A stretch of 64,000 nt of DNA from Ensifer sp. WSM1721 (GCF_000513895.2 NZ_CP165782.1:496001-560000); one strand, 5' to 3'; numbered from the stretch's first letter, positions 16,088 to 24,962 are shown. The notes: generated by a model from the sequence alone, not told the origin. Numbers and translations are program-made.

Positions 16088-17809
16088 ATGAACGATGCGG
16101 CGTCGGGCGGCGCGGACATCATGAGGACGGTTCTGGAGGCGAGCAGCGATGCGCTCGGCCTGGCGCTTCTCGTTTGCGGCCGGGACGACACGATCCTTTT
16201 TGCGAGCGCCTCGGTGCTGCAGTTCTTCCCTGTTGCCGCGCACATGCTGGTGCCGGGCACGCGGCTGCGCGATTTCCTCGGCGCGGTCTATGATACCGGC
16301 GTGCGCCCGGGAACCTTACCGGAGGCGAGTCGGCGCCGGCCAAACCGCGAAGGCTGGATCGCCGAGCACATGACGCTTCATTGGCGCGAACGCTACGAAA
16401 GTGTCGAGCGGGCCGGACGGTCGCGCTGGATCTGCCTGCGCAAGCGCCGCCTGTCGAGCGGCATCGGCATTCTTGCCGTCAGCGACATCTCCGAGCAGAA
16501 GAAGCGCGACGAACAGCTCCAGACCGATCTCGAACGCGTCGCGCTTACCGAAGACATTCTCGACGCCCAGCCCAATCCGGTCTGCGTCAAGGACCGCAAT
16601 CTCAACTACATCGCCGTCAACAAGGCCTTTTGCGCCATTCATGATCTCACGCAGGACGCAATCCTCGGGCGCTCCGCCTGGGATCTTGTGGAGGCGGAAC
16701 TCGCGGAGCGGTTCGAACACTCGGATCGCTACGTCCTGGAGACCGGCAGAACCCACTCGGAGGCCGAGCATATCGTCCGTTCGGACGGCAGCGACCTCTG
16801 GGCCGTCACACGCAAATATCGCATCGGCTCGCCCGGTCGCCATTTTGTCGTGACATGCATGAACGACGTGACCGACATCGCCGTATGGTACCATGGCACG
16901 GAAGGCGGCGGCGATGCCGGGCTGCAGGTCCGCGACTACAGCATCTTTACGCCGGCCCAGAATTTCTACGATCCCTTCCGGGCCTTGAACGTGCAGCAGC
17001 TCGTCGAAGCCGGATCGATGATCGAGACGCTGCCGGCGCGCGGCCTGCGCGTGCTTCTGGCGACGGCGGATCGGCATTTGGAGGAGCGCTTTGTACCCCG
17101 CCTGCGCGGCTCCGGCCTCGATGCCTGTGCGGTCCGGAGCGTCAGGGAGCTCGAAGCCTTCGTAGAAGCCGCCGAAAGCCGTGGCTTGAAGCTCGACATT
17201 CTTCTGATCGACACTGCGCTTGCGGAAGGGGACCGTGCCATCGCCTCATGGTGCGCCAGTCCGTTCCTTCAGGTTTCCGGCGATATGGACGTAACGGCGC
17301 TGCTCGCCGAGACCTTCCGCATCTGTGCCGAGCCCCGGCCGTCACGATTGCCGCTGCCGCAGCCGGACTGGGGCATTGCCCTTGAAGGCGATGTCGCGCC
17401 CGTGCAGCATGCTCCGGCGGTGGAGGTGCTGGTCGCCGAGGACAACCAGATCAACCAGTTCGTCTTCGCACAGATTCTCGAGGGGCTCGACGTCTCACAT
17501 CGGATCGCCGCCGATGGCAAGGAAGCGGTGCAACTTTGGCACGAGCTTCGGCCTGCCCTGGTCCTGATGGATGTATCCATGCCGGTCATGAATGGCTTCG
17601 AGGCGGCCGCAGCCATCCGCGAGGCCGAAAAGCGCGTCGGAGGCCGTACGCCGATCGTGGCGGTGACCGCACAAGCGCTCGACATCGATCTGGAGCAATG
17701 CAGGGCGTCCGGCATGGACGACTACATCATGAAGCCGGTCAGCCCGGATATGATCGAGGCGGTGCTCCGCAAATACATGCAGCCTGCAGACATGCGTGCG
17801 GCGGGCTGA
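16088..17809 (+). CDS. PAS-PAS-pseudoREC-REC signalling protein lacking a kinase domain
   Basis: A 573-residue cytosolic protein. Residues ~12-135 and ~150-270 are two PAS domains (DILDAQPNPVCVKDRNLNYIAVNKAFCAIHDL in the second). Residues ~330-425 have a receiver-like fold (RGLRVLLATADRHLEERF, LDILLIDTAL) but lack the acidic pair and the Lys. Residues 445-565 are a complete receiver: AEDN, phospho-acceptor D495 in LMDVSMPVMNG, T527 and K549. No H-box, N-box or G-box of a histidine kinase occurs between PAS and REC, where hybrid kinases carry them. It probably receives phosphate from a separate kinase or phosphotransfer protein. A GGDEF-EAL gene follows on the same strand. Confidence 0.85.
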   Translation: MNDAASGGADIMRTVLEASSDALGLALLVCGRDDTILFASASVLQFFPVAAHMLVPGTRLRDFLGAVYDTGVRPGTLPEASRRRPNREGWIAEHMTLHWRERYESVERAGRSRWICLRKRRLSSGIGILAVSDISEQKKRDEQLQTDLERVALTEDILDAQPNPVCVKDRNLNYIAVNKAFCAIHDLTQDAILGRSAWDLVEAELAERFEHSDRYVLETGRTHSEAEHIVRSDGSDLWAVTRKYRIGSPGRHFVVTCMNDVTDIAVWYHGTEGGGDAGLQVRDYSIFTPAQNFYDPFRALNVQQLVEAGSMIETLPARGLRVLLATADRHLEERFVPRLRGSGLDACAVRSVRELEAFVEAAESRGLKLDILLIDTALAEGDRAIASWCASPFLQVSGDMDVTALLAETFRICAEPRPSRLPLPQPDWGIALEGDVAPVQHAPAVEVLVAEDNQINQFVFAQILEGLDVSHRIAADGKEAVQLWHELRPALVLMDVSMPVMNGFEAAAAIREAEKRVGGRTPIVAVTAQALDIDLEQCRASGMDDYIMKPVSPDMIEAVLRKYMQPADMRAAG

Positions 17810-18128
17810 CCTCGAGTTTTGCCCGTTCGCGCCCATCGGCACTGTCGACGGTAGATTTCGCAGTGAGGTGATATGGGATTGTTAACCATCGGTCGTCATC
17901 GTCCACCGTATGGTTGTCTCGATCGACGCTGTCGCAAGTAGTCCCTTAACGGCGCACCGCCCGTGAGCCCGGTTGCCGCAAAGTGCAGAACATCGAAGGA
18001 ATGAGCCCGTCCCACCCCGCCGTCGAGCACCTTTTATCCCGCCGGCCGGGCACCGGTTCCGGCCTGACTGTGCGGCGGCGTGAGCGGCTCCCTGCAGAGC
18101 TGGCCGGTCCTGTTGGGAATTCGCCGCG
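17810..18128. other. Intergenic region upstream of the GGDEF-EAL gene
   Basis: These 319 bases hold no supported gene. Two TTAAC-containing half-sites are visible (GTTAACCAT at about 17881 and CCTTAACGG at about 17943), similar to CtrA half-sites, but neither has the full spaced pair. No terminator or clear -35/-10 pair was recognised. Confidence 0.4.
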
Positions 18129-19466
18129 ATGACCTGCAACTTGCCAACGGCTCGCCGCCTGAGCTCGGACGAGCCGCATGCGGTAGCGCTCGTCGATCCG
18201 CTGACGGGTCTCGGCAATGCGCGTTACCTGCGCCAAAGCGTCTGCGCCCTGGCGGACGAACGGGCAAGTGATCCCGCGCCTTTCACCATCGGCCTTGCCA
18301 ATCTCGATGGCTTCAAGCCGATCAACGACCTTTTCGGGCCGGAAGCGGGTGATCGCATCCTGCGCCAGGTGGCGCATCGGCTGAAGTCCTGTGTTCCGGA
18401 AAGCGCAACGGTGACGCGCACGACGGACGACGAATTCGCGATCGTTCTGCCGTTGACGTTTGAACGAAAGGGCGCCGAGAAGCTCGGCCAGATGCTGAAG
18501 GAGGCGCTTTCCGCCCCCTTCGCGCTCGGTGATCGCAACGTCCGACTCTCCGCATCCTTTGGTTTCGCGGTCTATCCCTTCGCCGGGGGCACCTTCGAGG
18601 ATCTGCTGAAGAGCGCCGACACGGCGCTCTATCGCTCGAAACGCCGCGGCCGCGGCCAGATCACCGTCTATTCCCAGGAAATCGCCCAGGAGATGAAGCG
18701 CGCCACCGCGCTTGAGCAGGCGTTGCGCAACGCGATCATCGCCGATGAGGTCGACATGCATTTCCAGCCGATCGTCGACCTGCGCACGGATACCGTGGTC
18801 GGCTTCGAGGCGCTGGCGAGATGGTGCGACGCGGATCTCGGCTATGTCTCGCCCTCGGTATTCGTTCCGCTCGCCGAGGAGCGCGGCTTCATCGACGCGC
18901 TGGCCGACGCGCTTCTGCGCAAGGCAGCCCAGGCAGCCCTGTCGTGGCCGAAGGAACTTTTCCTTTCTTTCAATCTGTCATCCGCCCAGTTGACGGATCC
19001 GGCAACAAGCGCTCGGCTGCTGGCGATCATCGGCCAGGTCGGCCTCGATCCTCGCCGCCTCGAACTCGAAATCACCGAAACCGCCGTGATGGCCGACGCG
19101 AACGTCGCTCAGAGGATCGTCTCCGAATTGAGGACGGCGGGTGTGCGCGTGTCGCTCGACGATTTCGGAACGGGGCAATCCAGCCTCGGGCGATTAAGGG
19201 ACTTCACCTTCGACAAGGTGAAGATCGACCGCGCCTTCGTATCCCGGATTTCGGCCGACCGTGCCTCCGAGCACATCGTCAGGGCCATCGTCTCGATGTG
19301 CGAGGGGCTGGAGCTAGAGGTCGTTGCCGAGGGCATCGAGCACTCTTCCGAGGCCGCGAAACTGAAGGCGCTCGGCTGCGGCATGGGGCAGGGCTATTTC
19401 TACGGCAAGCCTGCGGACGCTCTCGCCACGATGCGTTATCTGTCGCACCGTTATAGCGATCTTTAG
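18129..19466 (+). CDS. Cyclic-di-GMP phosphodiesterase with degenerate GGDEF domain (GGDEF-EAL)
   Basis: A 445-residue cytosolic protein. The N-terminal ~170 residues are a GGDEF domain whose active-site loop reads TTDDEF instead of GGDEF/GGEEF, so cyclase activity is unlikely; it may bind GTP as a regulatory site. The C-terminal ~250 residues are an EAL domain with all catalytic signatures: GFEALARW, NLSSAQL, LELEITET, LDDFGTGQSSL, KIDRAFV and VAEGIE. It should cleave c-di-GMP to pGpG. The start ATG at 18129 lacks a clear ribosome binding site. Its last bases overlap the end of the convergent LysR gene by 4 bases. It may work with the PAS-REC protein encoded upstream. Confidence 0.88.
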   Translation: MTCNLPTARRLSSDEPHAVALVDPLTGLGNARYLRQSVCALADERASDPAPFTIGLANLDGFKPINDLFGPEAGDRILRQVAHRLKSCVPESATVTRTTDDEFAIVLPLTFERKGAEKLGQMLKEALSAPFALGDRNVRLSASFGFAVYPFAGGTFEDLLKSADTALYRSKRRGRGQITVYSQEIAQEMKRATALEQALRNAIIADEVDMHFQPIVDLRTDTVVGFEALARWCDADLGYVSPSVFVPLAEERGFIDALADALLRKAAQAALSWPKELFLSFNLSSAQLTDPATSARLLAIIGQVGLDPRRLELEITETAVMADANVAQRIVSELRTAGVRVSLDDFGTGQSSLGRLRDFTFDKVKIDRAFVSRISADRASEHIVRAIVSMCEGLELEVVAEGIEHSSEAAKLKALGCGMGQGYFYGKPADALATMRYLSHRYSDL

Positions 19467-20398
19467 TCTTGGCCTTCGACCTGCGAACGGTCGCGCAAGC
19501 CCTCTTCGAGGAGCCAGTCGCGAACCCGCCGCGCCTGCGTGTTGAGCTCGCGCGACCGGGGCCACACGACATAGAATGCCTGGCCGGTCTTCAGCACATG
19601 TCCTCCCACCGGCACCAGGGCGCCGGACTGCACCTGGCGTTCGATCAGATGTTCCCAGCCGAGCGCGATCCCTTCGCCGGCAAGCACGGCCTGAATCACC
19701 AGGACATAGTCGTTGATGGCGAGCCGCTTGCCTTGCGCGGGATAGGCGATGCCGGCGCTTGCGAACCATTCCGTCCAGTCGCAGGCGCGCCGCACCGGCT
19801 CCTCCAGATGGATGAGACTGTGCTTGAGCAGCTCCGCCGGTGTCCTGGGCAGGCCATGCGCCTCGATATAGGCCGGCGTCGCCACCGCCTTGACCACTTC
19901 TTCGGCTAGCAGTGCCGCGTGATAGCGCGGCCATTGGCCAGGGTCGCCACCACGAACGCCCAAGGGGATCGGTTCCTCGTCGAGATCGAGGTCGCGTACG
20001 CTCGTCTGGATGCGGAGGTCGATTTCCGGCAGGTCCTCGCGTAGTCGGTTGAGGCGCGGCAGCATCCACATGGAGGCAAACGCCGTCGACGCCGCGAGCG
20101 TCACGTTCGTCTCGCGGCCCTTGGCGCGGATGTCCTCCGCCGATTTCTGGATGCGTGCGAGGCCGACGGAGACATTGGCGTGGAACTTCTCCCCGGCTTC
20201 CGTCAATTCGACCGCCCGGTGCACGCGGTGAAAGAGCGGAACGCCGAGCTGGTCTTCAAGCCCGCGTATGGCGTAGGAGACCGCTGCCTGAGTCATGCCG
20301 AGCTCATTGGCGGCGCGCGTGAAATTCTGATGGCGGCCAGCCGCCTCGAAAACGATGAGGCTTGCGGCCGAGGGAAGAAGGCGGCGCAGGTTGTCCAT
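19463..20398 (-). CDS. LysR-type transcriptional regulator (GcvA-like)
   Basis: A 311-residue LysR regulator. Residues ~8-67 form the winged HTH (SLIVFEAAGRHQNFTRAANELGMTQAAVSYAI), followed by the linker helix and a periplasmic-binding-like effector domain. The opening LRRLLPSAASLIVFEAA resembles the GcvA/AmpR branch. It is divergent from the MttB-family methyltransferase gene with 89 bases between starts, so it probably controls that gene and itself; the effector is unknown. A GTG at 20407 in frame is an alternative start. Confidence 0.9.
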   Translation of the reverse strand: MDNLRRLLPSAASLIVFEAAGRHQNFTRAANELGMTQAAVSYAIRGLEDQLGVPLFHRVHRAVELTEAGEKFHANVSVGLARIQKSAEDIRAKGRETNVTLAASTAFASMWMLPRLNRLREDLPEIDLRIQTSVRDLDLDEEPIPLGVRGGDPGQWPRYHAALLAEEVVKAVATPAYIEAHGLPRTPAELLKHSLIHLEEPVRRACDWTEWFASAGIAYPAQGKRLAINDYVLVIQAVLAGEGIALGWEHLIERQVQSGALVPVGGHVLKTGQAFYVVWPRSRELNTQARRVRDWLLEEGLRDRSQVEGQD

Positions 20399-20459
20399 AA
20401 GGTCCACTTATATCATGCGTCAAATTTTTCCTGCGTTACAACGGCCTCTCTCGTCAATA

Positions 20460-20478
20460 CCATCATTGCAAATGATGG
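20460..20478. promoter_or_regulatory. Palindrome in the lysR-mttB promoter region
   Basis: CCATCATT-GCA-AATGATGG has 8-base perfect arms. It ends at the ribosome binding site (GGGAGG) of the methyltransferase gene and lies 62 bases upstream of lysR. It is a good candidate for the LysR site or for a hairpin that occludes translation initiation. Confidence 0.5.
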
Positions 20479-20487
20479 GAGGTGACG

Positions 20488-22032
20488 ATGGGAACGGTGT
20501 CAGAAGCCGGAGAAGTGCCAAGACGGACCCGCGGCGCGCGAGCGCAGCGGCGCGAGGGCGGCAGGGTTCCCGGCGTTCCCTATATTGTTCGCAACATACC
20601 GACCTACGACATTCTCGGCGAGGAGAGCCTGGAGCGCATCGAACGGACGGCGGATCGTATTCTCGCGGAAGTCGGCATCGAGTTCCGCGACGATCCGGCG
20701 GCGCTCGGGCACTGGAAAAGGGCCGGCGCGAAGGTCGGTGGCGTCCGCGTCACTTTCGAGCCGGGCATGTTGAAGGAGATCGTCCGTTCCGCACCGCGGC
20801 AATTCACGCAGCACGCCCGAAACCCCGTCCGCAGCGTCGAGATCGGCGGCCGCAACGTCGTCTTCTCGCCGGCCTATGGCTCTCCCTTCGTCACGGATCT
20901 GGACAGAGGGCGGCGCTATGGAACGATCGAGGACTTCCGCAATCTGGTGAAGCTCGCCCAATCGAGCCCATGGCTGCACCATTCCGGCGGGACGATCTGC
21001 GAACCGGTCGACGTTCCGGTCAACAAGCGTCACCTCGATATGGTCTATAGCCACATCAAATATTCCGACCGCGCCTTCATGGGCTCGATCACGGCGGAGG
21101 AGCGCGCCGAGGATTCGATCGAAATGGCCCGCATTCTCTTCGGCGCCGACTTCGTCGACCGGAACTGCGTCATTCTCGGCAATGTCAACGTCAATTCGCC
21201 GCTCGTCTGGGACGGGACCATGACGAAATCGCTGCGCGCCTATGCGCGTGCCAACCAGGCGGCGGTCATCGTGCCTTTCATTCTCGGCGGCGCCATGGGC
21301 CCCGTCACCAATGCCGGCGCCATCGCGCAATCCTATGCGGAAACGCTTGCCGGTTGTGCGCTGACGCAGCTCGAACGCAAGGGCGCGCCGGTGATCTTCG
21401 GCAATTTCCTGTCGTCCATGTCGCTCCGCTCCGGCTCGCCGACCTTCGGCACGCCCGAACCGGCAATCGGCAGCATGGTCGTAGGCCAGCTCGCTCGCCG
21501 GCTCGGCCTTCCCTTGCGCTGCGCCGGCAATTTCTCCAATTCGAAACGGCCGGACGCCCAGGCGATGCAGGAGGGCGTCATGTCAATGCTCTCAGCCGTG
21601 CACTGCGGCGCCAATTTCATCCTGCATTCGGCGGGCTTCGTCGATGGGCTGCTCGCCATGTCCTACGAGAAATTCGTGATGGATACCGATTTCTGCGGCG
21701 CGCTCCACTCCTATCTCGCCGGCGTCGTGGTCGACGACAACACGCTCGCCATGGACGCCTTTCTGGAGGTCGGGCCTGGCAATCATTTTCTCGGCTGCGA
21801 GCACACGATGCGCAACTATCAGACCGCCTTTTGGGACAGTGCGCTTTCCGACAACGAACCCTTCGAGAAATGGGTCGAGCAGGGGGAGACGGACATGGCG
21901 CTGCGTGCCAACCGATATTGGAAGAAGGCGCTCGCCGAATACGAAGCGCCGCCTTTGGACGTGGCAATCGATGAGGCGCTGCGGGACTATGTCGCAAGGC
22001 GCAAGAGCACTATGCCCGACGCTTGGTATTGA
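20488..22032 (+). CDS. MttB-family (trimethylamine methyltransferase-like) protein, non-pyrrolysine
   Basis: A 514-residue member of the MttB superfamily (Pfam MTTB). True trimethylamine methyltransferases carry an in-frame amber codon read as pyrrolysine; this frame is uninterrupted, so it belongs to the non-pyrrolysine branch, some members of which (MtgB) demethylate glycine betaine or other quaternary amines with a corrinoid protein. The N-terminal ~25 residues are basic and variable. The start ATG at 20488 has GGGAGG five bases upstream; the in-frame GTG at 20482 overlaps that site and is less likely. No corrinoid protein gene is adjacent. The divergent LysR gene is its likely regulator. 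Confidence 0.85.
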   Translation: MGTVSEAGEVPRRTRGARAQRREGGRVPGVPYIVRNIPTYDILGEESLERIERTADRILAEVGIEFRDDPAALGHWKRAGAKVGGVRVTFEPGMLKEIVRSAPRQFTQHARNPVRSVEIGGRNVVFSPAYGSPFVTDLDRGRRYGTIEDFRNLVKLAQSSPWLHHSGGTICEPVDVPVNKRHLDMVYSHIKYSDRAFMGSITAEERAEDSIEMARILFGADFVDRNCVILGNVNVNSPLVWDGTMTKSLRAYARANQAAVIVPFILGGAMGPVTNAGAIAQSYAETLAGCALTQLERKGAPVIFGNFLSSMSLRSGSPTFGTPEPAIGSMVVGQLARRLGLPLRCAGNFSNSKRPDAQAMQEGVMSMLSAVHCGANFILHSAGFVDGLLAMSYEKFVMDTDFCGALHSYLAGVVVDDNTLAMDAFLEVGPGNHFLGCEHTMRNYQTAFWDSALSDNEPFEKWVEQGETDMALRANRYWKKALAEYEAPPLDVAIDEALRDYVARRKSTMPDAWY

Positions 22033-22087
22033 GAGTCTCCGAACAGGGCCGGTTTCTGCGACACGCCGAGATTGAATCGGCACGATT

Positions 22088-22187
22088 CTACAGCGCCGTG
22101 CGTCTTTTCAGACGCACAAAGGACGCTGTAGCACTTTGAATTGCTGCATGTTTCCTTAAATCGGGTACGATTTGAGGAAACATGCAG
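22088..22187 (+). repeat. RIME-like palindromic element, copy C (best-preserved)
   Basis: Hairpin 1 is CTACAGCG ... GTGCGTCT-TTTC-AGACGCAC ... CGCTGTAG and hairpin 2 is CTGCATGTTTCCTTAAATCG ... CGATTTGAGGAAACATGCAG, with GCACTTTGAATTG between them. It is 100 bases with near-perfect arms and lies between the MttB gene and the PRC-barrel gene, both of which end toward it. Confidence 0.95.
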
Positions 22188-22209
22188 TAAGGAAAGATGC
22201 ACTAGAGAA

Positions 22210-22235
22210 CGAAAAGCGGCGCCTTGGGCGCCGCT
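22210..22235 (-). terminator. Rho-independent terminator of the PRC-barrel gene
   Basis: Read on the minus strand, AGCGGCGCC-CAA-GGCGCCGCT forms a perfect 9-bp stem followed by a TTTT run. It lies 24 bases after the stop codon of the PRC-barrel gene. Confidence 0.9.
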
Positions 22236-22259
22236 CTCGCTAGCCAGTCACTCGCAGGC

Positions 22260-22907
22260 TTACTGCTGCGGTGCGGGCTGTGCCGGCTGAGTCGGAGCCG
22301 GGGTCGTGCCGGTCGCAGAAGTTGTCGACGTGTCGACCGGCTGGGCGGCGTTCCGCTCGGCCATCAACTGCGCCTTCGTCTTGAACTCCGGTGCAGCCTT
22401 CAGCGACTCGGCCGTTTCCGTGGTCGTCAGCTTCATCGTGTTCGCTTCAGCGTCCTCGGTGACCTCGATCTTATCGAACGGCACTGCGACGTTCTTTTCA
22501 CCGATGCCGAGGAAACCGCCAACACCGACCACCGCAGCGGCAACGCCGCCTTCCTTCTTGATGATCAGGTCGTTGATCTCGCCGATGCTTTCATCGTTGG
22601 GGTTGTAGACCGATTGTCCAATATAGGTATTGGCGGAAATCTGGTCTGCGGCCTGTTCAGTCAAGTAGGTGGCTTCGCCAGCGGCCATTTCGGTCGACTT
22701 ATCGGCAGGAGCCGGCGTCTGCGCCTGCTCGCCAGGTGCCGGGGCCGGTGTGGTCGCATCCGGTGTGGCCGGCGCCGGTTCCATGGTCTGGGTCTCGGGT
22801 GCCGGAGCCGGCGGCGTGGTTGTCTGCTGTGCGAAACTTGTCGGGGCAACGGCAACGCCCACGAGAAGCGCGCCAGCGGCAACGGAAGATATAAGTCTCT
22901 CTCTCAT
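22260..22907 (-). CDS. Exported PRC-barrel domain protein
   Basis: A 215-residue protein with a signal peptide (MRERLISSVAAGALLVGVAVAPTSFAQQ, cleavage after SFA), a Pro/Thr/Ala-rich linker (~residues 22-80) and a PRC-barrel at ~90-175 (IGQSVYNPNDESIGEINDLIIKKEGGVAAAVVGVGGFLGIGEKNVAVPF), then a second disordered tail. PRC-barrels mediate protein or envelope contacts; rhizobia have several secreted members linked to stress. The start at 22907 has AAGGCAG upstream; the frame is open to 22940. An EcfG/RpoE2-type promoter lies about 80 bases upstream and a strong terminator downstream, so it is a single-gene stress-type unit. Confidence 0.85.
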   Translation of the reverse strand: MRERLISSVAAGALLVGVAVAPTSFAQQTTTPPAPAPETQTMEPAPATPDATTPAPAPGEQAQTPAPADKSTEMAAGEATYLTEQAADQISANTYIGQSVYNPNDESIGEINDLIIKKEGGVAAAVVGVGGFLGIGEKNVAVPFDKIEVTEDAEANTMKLTTTETAESLKAAPEFKTKAQLMAERNAAQPVDTSTTSATGTTPAPTQPAQPAPQQ

Positions 22908-22990
22908 TTCAGACTGCCTTTCGTTGACGTTGTCGAGCAAGGCGCAGGCTCAGCCATCGGCCAGCGACACTGCGCCAGTGACACTCAAGC

Positions 22991-23015
22991 AACGCCCGGC
23001 GGCGGAAACTGTTCC
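22991..23015 (-). promoter_or_regulatory. Predicted RpoE2 (EcfG) general-stress promoter
   Basis: On the minus strand GGAAC (23015-23011) is followed after 17 bases by GTT (22993-22991), which equals GGAAC-N18-TT, the consensus for S. meliloti RpoE2. The transcript would begin near 22985 and have a leader of roughly 80 bases before the PRC-barrel gene start. Confidence 0.6.
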
Positions 23016-23237
23016 GTAGAATTTGCAGCCGCCAAACGCATCGCCTCCGAGTATTGGCCGCCTTTTCAGCCAGTGGAAATGCGACGATCGTCAATTGGCC
23101 GGAAAGTCCGCGCCTGGCGACGCATCTCCATCATGCTTTCGCACGAGCGCGATCTTCTCAGCCGCTCGCCAATACGCCGCGCAGCCAGGTGACCACGCGG
23201 CGTACGAATATCGAGTAACGGTCGTCTTCCCCGATCA

Positions 23238-24962
23238 CTAATGGCTCTCGCGAAGCACCTCATCGCCGCTCTTGCCGACGAGGAAATCCAGGTCGGCGCC
23301 CCTGTCTGCCTGCAGCACGGTGTCGTGATAGAGCTTATAGTAGCCGCGTTGCCATTTCTGCTCCGGCGGCTGCCAGGCAGCCATGCGGGCTGCGAGTTCC
23401 TCCTCGCTGATCAGCAGGTTCAACTCGCCTTTCATGGCGTCGAGCCGGATGCGGTCCCCGCTCTTAACGATCGCAAGCGGCCCGCCTGCATTGGCTTCCG
23501 GGCTCACATGCAGGACCACGGTGCCGAAGGCGGTGCCGGACATGCGCGCATCCGAGATGCGTACCATGTCGCGAACGCCTCTTTCGACGAGCCGGCGCGG
23601 AATCGGCATGTTGCCGACTTCCGCCATGCCGGGATATCCCTTGGGACCGCAGCCCTTGAGGACGAGGATCGTATCCTCGGTCACCGGCAGGTCCGGATCG
23701 TCGATCTTTGCCTTCAAATCTTCGATGGTTTCGAAAACATAGGCCGGTCCCTCATGGGCGAGCAGGTGCTCGCTCGCCGCCGACGGCTTGATGACCGCGC
23801 CGTTCGGCGCGAGATTGCCCTTGAGCACGCGAATGCCGGCAGCCGCGCGGAGCGGATTGTCGAGCGGGCGGATGACGTCGTCGTTATAGACCTCCGCGCC
23901 CTCCCAGTATTTGCTGATCGGCACGCCGGAAACGGTCGGCGCATCGGCGTGGAGCAGGTGCTGAATGCGGTTCATGACCGCCGGCAGGCCGCCCGCATAG
24001 GCGAGATCCTCGATCAGATATTTGCCCGAGGGCATGCAGTTGACGATGCAGGGCACCTGCCCGCCCACGCGGTCGAAATCGTCGAGACAGAGATCGACAC
24101 CGGCACGTCCGGCGATCGCCAGCATATGCACGACGGCGTTTGTCGACCCACCGACAGCGGCATTGGCGATGATGCCGTTCTCGAAGTTCTCCTTCGTCAG
24201 GATCTTCGACAATCTCAGATCTTCGTGCACCATCGCGACGATCCGCTTGCCGGTCATGTGCGCGAGCGCCATGCGGCGGGCATCGACGGCGGGGAGCGCT
24301 GCGTTGGTCGGCAGCGAAAGCCCCATCGCTTCCACCACCGAAGCCATCGTCGTCGCCGTGCCCATGGTCATGCAAACACCCGGCGAGCGCGACATGCCGC
24401 TTTCGGCGGCCATGAACTCCTGCATGCTCATTTCGCCGGCCCGCACGGCCTCCGAGAATTTCCAGACATCCGTGCCGGAGCCGATATCCTTGCCTTTCCA
24501 TTTGCCGTTCAGCATCGGACCGGAGGAAACGACGATCGTCGGCAGATCGACGGAGGCGGCCCCCATCAATTGCCCGGGTGTCGTCTTGTCGCAGCCGCCG
24601 AGAAGCACGACACCGTCGATGCCATAGGCGCGGATAGCCTCCTCGACATCCATCGCGAGCAGATTGCGGAAGAGCATGGCGGTCGGCCGCATCTGCGTTT
24701 CGCCGAGCGACGACACCGGAAACTCGACCGGAAAGCCGCCCGCTTCCCAGACGCCGCGCTTCACGCCCTCGGCGAGGATGCGCAGATGGCTGTTGCAGGG
24801 AGTGAGTTCGGACCAGGTATTGCAGATGCCGATGATCGGCCGCCCGTCGAAAACGTGGTCGGGAAAGCCCTGGTTCTTCATCCAGGACCGGTGAATGAAG
24901 CCGTCCTTGTGTGTCCCGCCGTACCAGTGACGGCTTCTCAGCTCTTTTTTCTTATCGCTCAT
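23238..24962 (-). CDS. IlvD/Edd-family sugar-acid dehydratase (galactonate/arabinonate type)
   Basis: A 574-residue Fe-S dehydratase of the IlvD/Edd family. The cluster ligands appear as C56 (TPCNSHL), C124 (GGCDKTTPG) and C197 (SPGVCMTMG); the C-terminal SDARMSGTAFG is the second family signature. The spacing matches, as I recall, the [2Fe-2S] rhizobial L-arabinonate dehydratase, whose group also accepts D-fuconate and D-galactonate. In this operon it should convert D-galactonate to 2-keto-3-deoxygalactonate, and may serve arabinonate too. Dihydroxyacid dehydratase proper is unlikely. It is last in the operon, 84 bases after the lactonase gene, and that gap carries a possible GntR-type operator. 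Confidence 0.88.
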   Translation of the reverse strand: MSDKKKELRSRHWYGGTHKDGFIHRSWMKNQGFPDHVFDGRPIIGICNTWSELTPCNSHLRILAEGVKRGVWEAGGFPVEFPVSSLGETQMRPTAMLFRNLLAMDVEEAIRAYGIDGVVLLGGCDKTTPGQLMGAASVDLPTIVVSSGPMLNGKWKGKDIGSGTDVWKFSEAVRAGEMSMQEFMAAESGMSRSPGVCMTMGTATTMASVVEAMGLSLPTNAALPAVDARRMALAHMTGKRIVAMVHEDLRLSKILTKENFENGIIANAAVGGSTNAVVHMLAIAGRAGVDLCLDDFDRVGGQVPCIVNCMPSGKYLIEDLAYAGGLPAVMNRIQHLLHADAPTVSGVPISKYWEGAEVYNDDVIRPLDNPLRAAAGIRVLKGNLAPNGAVIKPSAASEHLLAHEGPAYVFETIEDLKAKIDDPDLPVTEDTILVLKGCGPKGYPGMAEVGNMPIPRRLVERGVRDMVRISDARMSGTAFGTVVLHVSPEANAGGPLAIVKSGDRIRLDAMKGELNLLISEEELAARMAAWQPPEQKWQRGYYKLYHDTVLQADRGADLDFLVGKSGDEVLRESH

